Assembly (NCBI RefSeq): GCF_030052815.1
Contig: NC_079504.1
Location: 42,180,320 to 42,244,319, forward strand
Direction: 5' to 3'
Length of the DNA: 64,000 nt
DNA from: Hevea brasiliensis
Taxonomy: Eukaryota > Streptophyta > Magnoliopsida > Malpighiales > Euphorbiaceae
Shown here: piece by piece, positions 1-9,101 of the stretch
Layout of the letters: every line of letters starts with the position of its first letter
Numbering within the stretch: position 1 is the first letter of the stretch
Program-made: the position numbers and the translations under genes
The notes under the pieces: model-generated
Told to the model about the DNA's origin: nothing
What the model saw: the letters and a program-made list of their open reading frames with translations, nothing else
Databases searched by the model: none

Positions 1-365
1 CACACAACATGAAATTCCTTTAGATGTTTATGCGGATCCTCACCTGCAAGACCATGAAACTTAGGCAACAAATGGATTAGTCCAAATTTCAATTCAAAAG
101 CAACATTTAAAGCAAGGTATTGAATACACAAAGGTTGTTGGTTTAGATCAGGAGCAACTAACTCCTTCAAAGTCCTAGTAGCCATGGTCTCATTTTCGGA
201 ACTTGACTCTAAGTCCGAATCCAAACTTAGCTCCTTTGGAGATTGGACTCCTTCAGATGTACTCGGGATTAGCCTACCTTGCTTAGCCAATTTTCTCAAC
301 TGTTTAGCTATTTTTTCTACTTCTGGATCAAAGATCAACTCACCAGATTGAGAAGTTCTTGTCAT
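1..365 (-). CDS. gag N-terminus, Athila-type Ty3/gypsy retrotransposon (partial)
   Basis: An open frame runs from an ATG at 365 on the minus strand to the window edge, about 121 codons without a stop. Readable blocks include LIFDPEVEKIAKQLRKLAKQ near the start and MATRTLKELVAPDLNQQPLC about 65 residues in, followed by a FGLIHLLPKFHGLAGEDPHK block. This last block is the conserved opening of the retrotransposon gag (capsid) domain in plant Athila/Tat-type elements. Capsid forms the cytoplasmic virus-like particle in which reverse transcription occurs. The primer site and LTR lie upstream on the same strand at the expected distance, which supports the start chosen. The rest of gag and pol lie off the left edge. 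Athila versus Tat/Ogre cannot be settled from gag alone; the primer site favours Athila. Confidence 0.75.
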   Translation of the reverse strand, partial: MTRTSQSGELIFDPEVEKIAKQLRKLAKQGRLIPSTSEGVQSPKELSLDSDLESSSENETMATRTLKELVAPDLNQQPLCIQYLALNVAFELKFGLIHLLPKFHGLAGEDPHKHLKEFHVV

Positions 366-686
366 AAACAAAAGGAAATCAAAGTAAAAACAGAAAAATG
401 CCTCAAAACCCTAGAAAACAATAGAATTTGGCCTTAAGAGGGTGGGGCCAAAGAATCCTATGGATTGATTGGTCTTGATCGGAGCGTTGTTTCCTTCAAA
501 ATAGGTATGGGCCGTCCTCAAAATTCAACCAAAATCCTTAATGAATAGTAACAATGAACAGTAACACCGTAATTATTTTATTTTATTATTTTATTTTTTT
601 TTCATAAACCTAAAAATATCAACAACTCACAAATAAAGTTAATAACAGAATATCTAACACTAAAAACATGAAATCAAATAAACTTC
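366..686 (-). other. Leader between primer site and gag
   Basis: AT-rich untranslated leader of the Athila-type element, about 320 bases between primer site and gag ATG. It includes a T-rich tract at about 586-602. No coding signal was seen. Confidence 0.5.
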
Positions 687-703
687 AGTCCCCAATGGCG
701 CCA
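687..703 (-). other. Primer binding site, tRNA-Asp type
   Basis: On the minus strand the sequence TGGCGCCATTGGGGACT begins 7 bases inside the LTR border. TGGCGCC plus a G-rich continuation complements the 3' end of plant tRNA-Asp, the usual primer of Athila-type elements. The ideal site has CGTTGCC where this copy has an altered, shortened middle, so priming may have been weakened. Confidence 0.7.
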
Positions 704-710
704 AAATTCT

Positions 711-2153
711 TGGTGGGTGTCGAATCCACCAGAAATTAAATTTAACTGAAATTACCAACTATGAAATATTTTTTGTAGCAAATGGTAAGTCCAGGTCGAA
801 CCCTAGAGACTGAATTATTAATTTTCGTGCACTTGTGTGTTGGAAAACGAAAGAAACAAAGATTGGGGGGGTTTATAACACAAAATCAGAAGAAATTAGA
901 AATTCAAAAACTAATTATGAAAATCTCAATTTAAACAAACTTCAGCCCAAGGTAATTCTCATTCCAATGCATTGATTTGATCATAGATAAAGAAATACAA
1001 TTATCTCTTATTGAATACTTAACATAGATTTACCAAACAAGCGAGGCAAACCCCTGACTTCCCTATACTCATCAATTCGAGCCCAGCACTCTTATTGACT
1101 CTAATTATTAACTGAGTTGATATTAAGCAATCCTCATCAAATTAATGATTGCTTTAAGAAAAGGAAGTAGTTAAGCTGAATAACAATTTATGAAGCATAA
1201 ATCATTTAATATTATCGAAAACTGGGATCATAATCAATAAAACCTAATTGCTACTCATGTTCAATCTTACACAACAATTACGGATTATGAAGATGAACTA
1301 GCAATTGATCTCATCAAACAATCAACTAATAAGCCTTTTTAGCAAATCATTCAATAGATCAAAGACAAATAAATCAGAAAACAATAGATATTCAAAAAGA
1401 CATAAATTAAATTAAGAACCTGGTCTCACAAATCAAGCAAAAGAACTTGAATCTCTTGAGCTGAATGAAAAACTTAGCCACTCATGGCTTACAAAAAAAT
1501 AAAAGAAAAACTAAAGAAGAATTCTAAAAGATGAATGGAGAGGCTGCTGAATCTCTGAATGCTTTTGAGTCGGCTGCTAACTCTTCTATTTATAATAAAT
1601 GGTCTAGGGTTAGGTTCTCTGTCAAAAACTACAACTGCAGCGGAATCAGGAATTTGACTGTCGACGGATACACGGCCCATGTATCACTACACGGCCCAAG
1701 GCCCACGGCCGTGTAACTTACTGGAGCTGAATGGGCTTGTTTTGCATGGGCACAGAAAGTTACACAGGTCTCCAAGATTTACACGGGCCAAGTTACACGG
1801 CCCGTGTATTTTGTCTCTTCCTCGGTTCTCTAGGTTTCTTTTGGCAGAAAGTTACACGAGTTTCTAAGATTTACACGGGTCAAGTTACACGGCCCGTGTA
1901 CTTCGTATCAACCACGTTTCTCAATCCTTCGACCTTTCCAAGCTTCCTTCCACACTATATTGCTCCGAAACTTTACCAAAACTCTGAAAAATACAACAAT
2001 AGTCAAATTTCTCCATTTAACACAATTATTTCAACAACTCTCTAAACATGTGGCTAATAGATAATTATACTTTAATCAATTGAATTAAACATAAAAACAC
2101 ATTAAAATCACTAAATGTGATGGGAGTAAAATTAATAAATAATGCACTTATCA
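711..2153 (-). repeat. 5' LTR of the Athila-type element
   Basis: This block of about 1.44 kb lies between the primer site and resumed Tekay protease sequence. On the minus strand it would begin TGATAAGTGCATT at 2153 and end in CACCCACCA at 711; 718 is an alternative end. The right border is inferred because protease coding of the interrupted Tekay element restarts at once with GAGGTAC, matching the AGAGGTACATTTT stretch of the related element near 14080. No partner LTR is in the window, so borders are approximate. The element appears to have inserted into the Tekay element. Confidence 0.65.
1669..1900. repeat. Cluster of GC-rich palindromes in the Athila-type LTR
   Basis: Variants of TACACGGCCCGTGTA recur. 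Perfect copies (7-bp arms, one central base) sit at 1794-1808 and 1886-1900. Degenerate copies occur at about 1669-1685, 1688-1717 and 1780-1790. They stand out against AT-rich surroundings. Function unknown; promoter, RNA-structure or decaying tandem repeat are all possible. Confidence 0.7.
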
Positions 2154-2540
2154 GAGGTACATTTTCTCTTCGTGATATGTTAGTATGTGCATTGATTGAT
2201 CCCAGTTCCACACATTCATATGTGTGCATCGTGCTGCCAATTGATAGAGGGGTAAAGATAGAGGAGTTAGAGGACATACAAGTTACAAACCCTTTAGGCC
2301 ATAGTGTCATGGTGAAAAAGGTCTACAAGGGTTGTCCTCTGAAAATACAAGGGTATGAGTTTTCAGCTGACTTGATTGAGCTGCCATTCCATGAGTTCGA
2401 TGTGATATTGGGAATGGATTGGTAATCACGTCATTAGGCAATGGTAGATTGTCGGCTGAAGAGGATTTCATTGTAGACAGCTGATGGGGATGAGATTAAA
2501 ATTGTGGGGAATGAACAGGTTATCATTCTACCATCATATC
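2154..2540 (+). pseudogene. Tekay aspartic protease remnant (G1)
   Basis: The frame reads RGTFSLRDMLVCALID followed by PSSTHSYV, then TNPLGHSVMV and FDVILGMDW. Retroviral-type protease cleaves the Gag-Pol polyprotein, and its active site is D-S/T-G. Here the aspartate survives but the next two residues are Pro-Ser instead of Ser-Gly, so catalysis is lost. A TAA at 2423-2425 directly follows LGMDW, with further stops after it. The N-terminal part of the domain is replaced by LTR sequence of the Athila-type element. Confidence 0.8.
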
Positions 2541-3560
2541 AGCCACGGCCACCAGGAGATTAATGAGAAAGGGCTGTGAGGCTTACTTAGTACATGTGTT
2601 TGACACTAAGAAGATTAGCCCAAGCGTACAAGAGATCCCCATAGTATGTGAATTTCCGGGTGTGTTTCTGGAAGAATTGTCGGGTTTGCCACCCGATAGG
2701 GAAGTGGAGTTTGCCATAGACGTTATTTCGGGTACTGTACAGATCTCCATTGCTCCATATAGGATGGCACCCACAGAACTGAGAGAGTTGAAAGTTCAGT
2801 TATAGGAGTTGTTAGACAAGGGTTTCATATGCCCTAGTGTGTCACCCTGAGGAGCACCAGTGCTATTTGTGAAGAAGAAAAATGGTACACTTCGGCTTTG
2901 TATAGACTATCGGCAGCTGAATAAGGTGACCGTGAAAAATAAATACCCTTTAACTCGGGTAGATGATCTGTTTGATCAGTTGAGGGGAGCTGGAGTATTC
3001 TCCAAGATAGACCTCAGATCAGGCTATCACCAGTTGAGAGTGAAGGAGACAGACGTTCCTAAAACTTCTTTCAGGAACCGATATGGACACTATGAGTTTC
3101 TAGTGATGCCATTTGGGCTGACTAATGCACCAGCAGCTTTTATGGACCTAATGAACCTCATCTTTCATCCTTACTTGGATCGGTTTGTTGTGGTCTTTAT
3201 AGATGACATCTTGGTATATTCTAAGAACCGGGAAGAGCATGATGAGCACCTGAGAGTGGTACTACAGACACTGTGGGAAAATCATTTATATGCCAAGTTG
3301 TCCAAGTGTGACTTCTGGTTGGATGAGATATCCTTCCTTGGACACATTGTATCAGCAGACGGGATCAAGGTAGATCTAAGGAAGATTGAGACAATAGTTG
3401 AATGGAAACCTCCCAGAAATGTAACAGAGGTTAGAAGCTTTTTGGGGTTAGTTGGGTACTACAGGAGATTTGTGAAGGGATTTTCCCTTATAGCAGCCCC
3501 ACTGACTAAGTTACTGCATAAGAATACAAAGTTTGACTGGAATAATATAAAGGTAAAATC
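2541..3560 (+). pseudogene. Tekay reverse transcriptase remnant (G1)
   Basis: The translation contains the connector EFPGVFLEELSGLPPDREVE, then [29 protein letters not shown], the catalytic FIDDILVYS at about 3196-3225, and [13 protein letters not shown]. This enzyme copies the element RNA into DNA in the particle. In-frame stops occur near 2803 (VQL-stop-ELL, where relatives have Gln) and near 2848 (SP-stop-GAP, where relatives have Trp). From the second stop the frame is open to about 3580. After KFDW, near 3545, the RNase H domain is missing and the sequence jumps to the integrase zinc domain. RT itself is largely intact. Confidence 0.88.
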
Positions 3561-3567
3561 TGTGTAC

Positions 3568-4935
3568 CAGGAGATGAGGAATTGAAGAAGAATATCCTAA
3601 AAGAGGTGCACGGTAGCTTCCATGCTATGCACCCAGGAAGTACCAAGATGTACTAAAACCTAAAAACACATTATTGGTGGCCTGGAATGAAGAAAGAGAT
3701 TGGTGATTTTGTGACCAGATATTTGACATGCTAGCAAGTTAAGGCTGAGCATCAGGTTCCATCAGGGTTGTTACAACCTATATCCGTACCAGAGTAAAAA
3801 TGGGATCGCATCACCATGAATTTTATCACTGGGCTGCTATTAACACAAAGGAAGCATGATACTATATGGGTGATTGTGGATAGATTGACCAAGTCAGCTC
3901 ACTTCCTACCAGTTAGGACTGACTACTCATTGGAGAGATTAGCAAAAATTTACATAGATGAGATAGTCCGGCTACATGGAGTGCCAACATCAATCATATC
4001 TTACCAAGACCTGAGATTTACTTTGAGGTTTTGGAAGAGGCTACAGGAGTCTTTAGGCACTCAACTACACTTTGGTATGGCTTTTCATCCACAGACAAAT
4101 GGACAGTCAGAACGGGTGATTCAGGTAACCCTTAAAACCTAGTAAATTGTTATAAATGTTAAAAGACTACTAATAATGATATGAATTACATGATAGGTAT
4201 TGGAGGATATGTTAAGAAGCTGCATCATTGATTTTGAAGGAAGTTGGGAGAAATACCTACCTTTGGTAGAATTTGCATACAATAACAGCTACTAAGCCAA
4301 CATAAAAATGGCTCCATATGAGGCATTATATGGGAGGAGATGTAGGACTCCCTTATGTTGGACAGAATTGGGTGAGGAAAAAGTAGTGGGCCTAGATTTA
4401 CTGAGGCAGACTGAGGAAAAAGTGAAACTCATCAGAGACAATTTGAAAGCCGCCTCAGACAAACAGAAGTCATATGCCAACCTGAGGAGAAAGGATATAG
4501 AGTATGAGGTTGGTGATAAGGTGTTTCTCAAGGTATCACCTTGGAAGAAAGTGCTGAGATTTGGTAAGAAGGGTAAGTTAAGCCATAGGTTTATTAGTCC
4601 ATACGATGTCATTAAGCGTGTGGGTCCAATAGCCTATAGGCTAACTTTATCACCTAAGCTGGACAAGATTCACAGTGTATTCCATGTGCCGATGCTCAGG
4701 AGATACAGATCAGATCCTTCACATGTCATTTCAGCAGAGGAGATAATTATGCAACCTGATTTGACATATGAAGAAAAACTAGTCAGAAACTTAGCACGGG
4801 AAGTGAAAGAACTCTGAAACAAGAGGATCCCACTAGTGAAAGGCTTGTGGAGACACCACAACACGGAAGAAGTGACATGGGAGAGCGAGGACATGATGAG
4901 GAAGCAGTTCCCTCAGCTCTTCACATTAGGTAAAT
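3568..4935 (+). pseudogene. Tekay integrase with C-terminal chromodomain remnant (G1)
   Basis: An H-H-C-C zinc domain is recognisable (HAMHPGSTKMY to LTC at about 3615-3735), but the first Cys is Tyr and stops interrupt it. The core begins near 3816. The first catalytic Asp is Asn (ITMNF for ITMDF), the second is lost (SYQDLRF for SDRDPRF), and the Glu survives in SERVIQ. After a 72-bp intron-like insert (4125-4196) the frame resumes with [13 protein letters not shown] sequence follows (GPIAYRLTLSP at about 4625), then chromodomain-like YEEKLVRNLAREVKEL, a TGA near 4815, and a further WRHHNTEEVTWESED block to about 4922. Integrase inserts the DNA copy; the chromodomain targets chromatin. Confidence 0.85.
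4125..4196 (+). other. Intron-like insert in G1 integrase
   Basis: A 72-base AT-rich insert splits the RVIQ-VLEDML junction that is continuous in the G3 integrase (VIQILEDML at about 38495). It starts GTAACC after CAG, ends GATAG before GTATTGG, carries a CTAAT branch-point-like motif in TACTAATAATG about 22 bases from its end, and contains stops. Precise removal would rejoin the frame. It could be a true intron or a chance insertion. Confidence 0.55.
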
Positions 4936-4957
4936 TTTCAAGATGAAATTTCTATTT

Positions 4958-4969
4958 AGAGGGGAAGAA
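4958..4969 (+). other. Polypurine tract (G1)
   Basis: AGAGGGGAAGAA lies directly before the TGTAACGCCC start of the 3' LTR. This is the RNase H-resistant primer for plus-strand synthesis. The same tract occurs before the G2 3' LTR. Confidence 0.8.
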
Positions 4970-4970
4970 T

Positions 4971-7900
4971 TGTAACGCCCTCACCATAGGTATTATGTAC
5001 ATCTTACTGTTCTGACAATTAATATCTGTTCGGACAGTTAAAATGTCTGGAACTACACCTAGATTATAGTGAGGAGGCATAAATTGAAGAAATAAATGTT
5101 AAGAAAATAATAAAATAAAATTTATAGAATTCATTAATTTGTACAAAAGTAGTAAAAATAACCCGATATGCACCATGAAGGGTATTTTGGTCATTTCACC
5201 CCCGAAGGTAAATTTTAACCTAAATGTCAAAATAATTAACACAAATTAAAAATTATGAATTTGAATTGGGGAAATGAGAAGAGAAAGAAGAAGAAAAGAA
5301 AAGAAAAGAAAGAGGTTTATGAAAATTAAAACAAATTAAGTACACACATAAAAAAAAAAAATATATATATATATATATATAGTCATAAGAGACAAATCCC
5401 ACCAACCCTTTCTTCTCCACTCTTTCTTCTCTCTCTTTTTCCCTCCCATGGCTGGCTGCCCTTGTCCCTTTCCCTCCATTGTTATCAAGCTTTGAAGCTT
5501 GATTTCCCAAGCTTCTTCCACTCAAAACCCCTCATACCCTTCATTAAAAATTTAGCCCACACACTAAGGAAGCCATAGATAACCATAAGAAGAAAGGAAA
5601 GTGAAGTTTAACAAGTTACAAAAAAATGTTAGTGCTCAAAACTCTTAATCTCTTCTTTAAGTATGAAAATCATGCTAAACCAAGTGAAAATTTACATGAA
5701 ATTAAAAAGAAAAATTAGGGAAAGAAACCCTTGAATTCGGCAACCCTAGAGGAACCATGAAATTGATGGATTTAGTTAGGGAAGTTAATTAACAAGGTAT
5801 TATATGTAGGAATTGATTTCATGGTTATATATGTTAATTTAATGTTGAAATTAGGGCTGTGCACTTGAAATTGGGGATTTGGTGATATTTTTAAAATTGG
5901 CCTAATTGAGTTGTGAATGATGCTTATAGAAGTGCCATGTATGCTTATTTGGAGTTTGGAAGAAGGAGGAGATTGAATTTTGGGAGTGTCAAATTTTCTG
6001 CAGGTTGGGACTCAATGAGTCTAGTGTGTTTGTTGAACCCTAACTGAAAATGTGTGACTCCAATTGATATGAGGCCAATTAGAGGTGTTTTGGGACATCC
6101 AAACCTTCATTTTTCAAGAAGAAACCTTACCCAAATTCTATTAAAATCATGACCAATTCTTTGCCCAAACCCGGATGACCAAATGAACAGTACGTGTTCA
6201 TTTGGTCATAACTCTCTCTATACTGGTCCAAATGACCTAAAAGTTACATCAATAGAAAGCTTAGACATAGGGCTACACTTTCATGGGGACCACTTGACCC
6301 AGTTTTGTATTTAACCAAGTCAAATTGTTAGCACAAGTTGGGTCACTAAAACTGCCAACCCAGAAATTGACTAAAATATTGTTCCTTTGGTATGCCTGAC
6401 CAGTTTTGGAAAAAATGCCATAACTTGGTCTCCAAAGTTGCAAATTGAGTGAAACCAGTGCCAAAAGTTTTATAAGACATAGCATAACAATTTTTATGTT
6501 TTGACCAAGCTCCAAAAATCATTGCATCCTAGAGAAAATATTAGCCAAAATTACGAATTGAAATCTGGAAAGGATAAGTTGATCCCAAAAATGCCATTTG
6601 ATACCCGTGTATTCATTTGGCCATAACTCCCACTAGGAAATTCCATTTGAGATGTGCCAGTATGATCTGGAAACTTAATATTTAGGCCTACAACATTGAT
6701 TCAGACACCTTTACCAAATTCTAAGTGTAAAGACCCCAAAAAGAGGGTTAAACATACTGCCCTGAAGATTGACTATTGCCTTTATAGGACTAAGAGTCCA
6801 AGTCAATACATTGACCATAACTCACTATACCAAGCTTGAAAAATTATGAAATTGTACCTGGGAGTCCCTAAGACATAGAGGAACATATCTTGTGAAGGAA
6901 CCTAAGTCTAAAAAAGACCATAAAATGATCAAATGACTGGTCAAAGTTTATTGGTTAGGAATTGTCAATTCTGGACAGCTTAGAGGCAAATGGACTAGTT
7001 ATGGTATTTTGACCATAACTTGAGTTCCATAACCCCAAATTGAGTGACTCAAAAACTGAAATTCAAGTTTAATCATAGAGGAGCAATTGTTATGAAGGAA
7101 GTGTGACCAAATAGACATCCTAACCTAGCCAAATTCCTAGATAAAAATAATACATCAAAATGAACCTAAAGAAAGGTTCATGGGAAAAATGCTATACACG
7201 GTAATTAAAACATTCATAAGGCTAATTAAATATTAAAAATGATATGAATATGTAAATTGGGACTAATGTCCTATTAATATGAAATTAATGGTACCACTGA
7301 ACAATACCAAAAAATAGTGACAGTGAATAGTACTAAAATAATTAAAATCATGTTTAATTGCCCATAGTATACCTAGACCTATTTATTTAGTTTGGATAAA
7401 TTGGTATACCAATTAGAGACTACAGATAGCAATACTGCCCATAAGAATAATCAATAACAGATAAAATTTGTCTGATATGATTATTCTACAGGCCTCAAGC
7501 CTGCTTGTTGGCCATTGTGCCTAATTTTTATATCAGGCTTAAAAGCCTGCCCGCAGGCTTTATGTCAGACATGACCAACGTATACTGGATGGACATATGG
7601 CTGTCTAATCAGTATACTCCCGTACATCCAGCTTTTATAATTTGTTATAGGTTTCTTGGGTACTAATAAAAATTAATTAAGACTTAAAATACAATAAGTA
7701 GTCATAAAAGATCCTGATAATGTTAATTGTTTACAAAGTGCAATAAAAATGTAAAAGACCCAAAAATTTTGATTTGCAAATATTAATTAAATTGTTTAAT
7801 TATTGTTATTATAAATTATGCACCACTAAGCATTATACTTAGCGCGTTGGTTTTCCATCGCGTAGGTACTAGAGATCAATCCCATCAGTCCCAGCAGCCG

Positions 7901-8422
7901 CAGCAGCAGCACCAGTAGTGCCCTGACAGAGTTCTGATAAGATCTGCCACCGTTCAAAGTCACCTCAGTCTTTTGTATTTTGTTGGTAGGGCCCATGTAT
8001 GTCTAGCTTTTGTCTTTGTTCATCATATATAAACCCATGATGTATTTCATTTTGGATTGTAATTAAACTTTGAGATTGTGAGTAGACTTATAATTTATTA
8101 TCTATGAATTTCTATATGAATGCAATAGATGATACCTTTTGAGATCTCATGAATAAATTGTGAATGATATGATATAATAGAATATGATATGTAAATATGT
8201 GGAATGAATATGAATATGTTAATAAGTGATTAGTGGAACCAGCCAGGGTTATAGGCTTTGTCCGGGTCTCCATAAAAAAAAAAAAATTTCCTACACATGG
8301 ATTACCTTTTTAAAATGATATGACAAATTTGCAATGAACATGATAAGATGAGATAAGGTGCTCTGACACCGAATGTGGCACTTCTTGCTCGGTCATACAG
8401 TAGACGGGTAAGGGGTGTCACA
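4971..8422 (+). repeat. 3' LTR of G1 (Tekay LTR family A)
   Basis: The 3.45 kb LTR starts TGTAACGCCC and ends GGTGTCACA. It aligns over its length with the two G2 LTRs. Notable parts: a palindrome with 12-bp arms at 6177-6207; five CATAACT-anchored repeats at 6207, 6419, 6622, 6816 and 7014; and adjacent hairpins at 7826-7842 and 7843-7862. An AT dinucleotide run sits at 5361-5380. It lacks the 5S-like block present in the inverted family member at 24431-24480. Confidence 0.88.
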
Positions 8423-9101
8423 ATAAAATTAATATATTTTAATCTTTATATAATTGTCCTAAACTACAGACCACAAATTAAAAATTTAAGGAATTAAAAT
8501 GGACCCTTTTTTTAAATAAAGTCAAGCTGTAACATGCTCGCATGATGAGAAAGTTTGTGGTAATCGTTAAAAAAATGGATTAGACCTAACTACACTCCGA
8601 AAGTTACCTTAAGAGAAGAGATTTAGATTAAACTAATGTTTATTTCTCTTACTCTCTTTGTTTACTGGAGGAGCATTTTCATCAACATAAGATTTAGATT
8701 GTAAGCTAGGTGTATGAGGTTGAGTTTGTTGACTCTGGGCAATTTCTCTTTGGCTTTTCCCTTCTTGTTTCTTTTTTTTTTCTTTAATAAATTTTCTTTT
8801 TGCATAAAAAAAGAGAAGAGATTTACTAAGTCTTATATTTAGCACAAAGTCTTTATCCCAAATTAATGTGGAACAACATGCTCCCTTCACGCCTAAACAT
8901 GAACATCTGAAGCGTGAAGTTTATGGGTAAATATATCTGTAAGTAGCCTAACATTGAAGTGGGATAGGTTCTGATACCATATTGAGAAAACAGACAGGGT
9001 CTAACTGCACTCCAAAGGCTAGCTCAACTAGAGGAGGTTTATCCAAATATCTTATATTTAGCACCAAATTCTTATCACAAACCAATGTGGAACACAACTA
9101 A
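8423..9101. other. Spacer between G1 and G2, with two related repeat copies
   Basis: No gene was recognised. Two similar segments, at about 8577-8905 and 8996-9100, share CTAACT-CACTCC, CTTATATTTAGCAC and AATGTGGAACA phrases and so look like direct copies of an unclassified plant repeat. The first is interrupted by the duplication-flanked insert at 8626-8810. TGATACCA near 8970 resembles a primer-site complement but has no LTR context. Confidence 0.4.
8612..8825. repeat. 185-bp insert flanked by a 14-15 bp direct duplication
   Basis: AGAGAAGAGATTTA occurs at 8612-8625 and 8812-8825, bracketing 8626-8810. Removing one copy and the insert restores continuity with the second repeat copy near 9030. 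The right end of the insert is A-rich (CATAAAAA). On the minus strand the insert has an open frame including SYVDENAPPVNKESKRNKH and a stop. A 14-bp duplication fits LINE-type retroposition or repair with filler DNA. The source gene was not recognised. Confidence 0.55.

Larger units (their letters stand above)
2154..8422 (+). mobile_element. Element G1: 5'-truncated Tekay/Del-type Ty3/gypsy chromovirus
   Basis: The order is protease, RT, integrase, C-terminal chromodomain, polypurine tract and 3' LTR. The 5' LTR, gag and the start of protease are missing, probably because they lie beyond the Athila-type insertion to the left. RNase H is deleted. PR-RT-IN order plus a chromodomain at the end of integrase defines chromoviruses. 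Residue patterns such as [13 protein letters not shown] and PYEALYGRRCRTPLCW, together with the LTR sequence, match plant Tekay/Del elements. The copy is dead through many stops and several lost catalytic residues. Confidence 0.85.

Noticed and set aside
1489..2045. Open frames on both strands around 1489-2045
   Set aside because: They lie in the Athila-type LTR and overlap each other in different frames; no domain was recognised.
8633..8890. Intact small protein gene on the minus strand
   Set aside because: The frame spans the border of the duplication-flanked insert and surrounding repeat, so the apparent ORF is composite.
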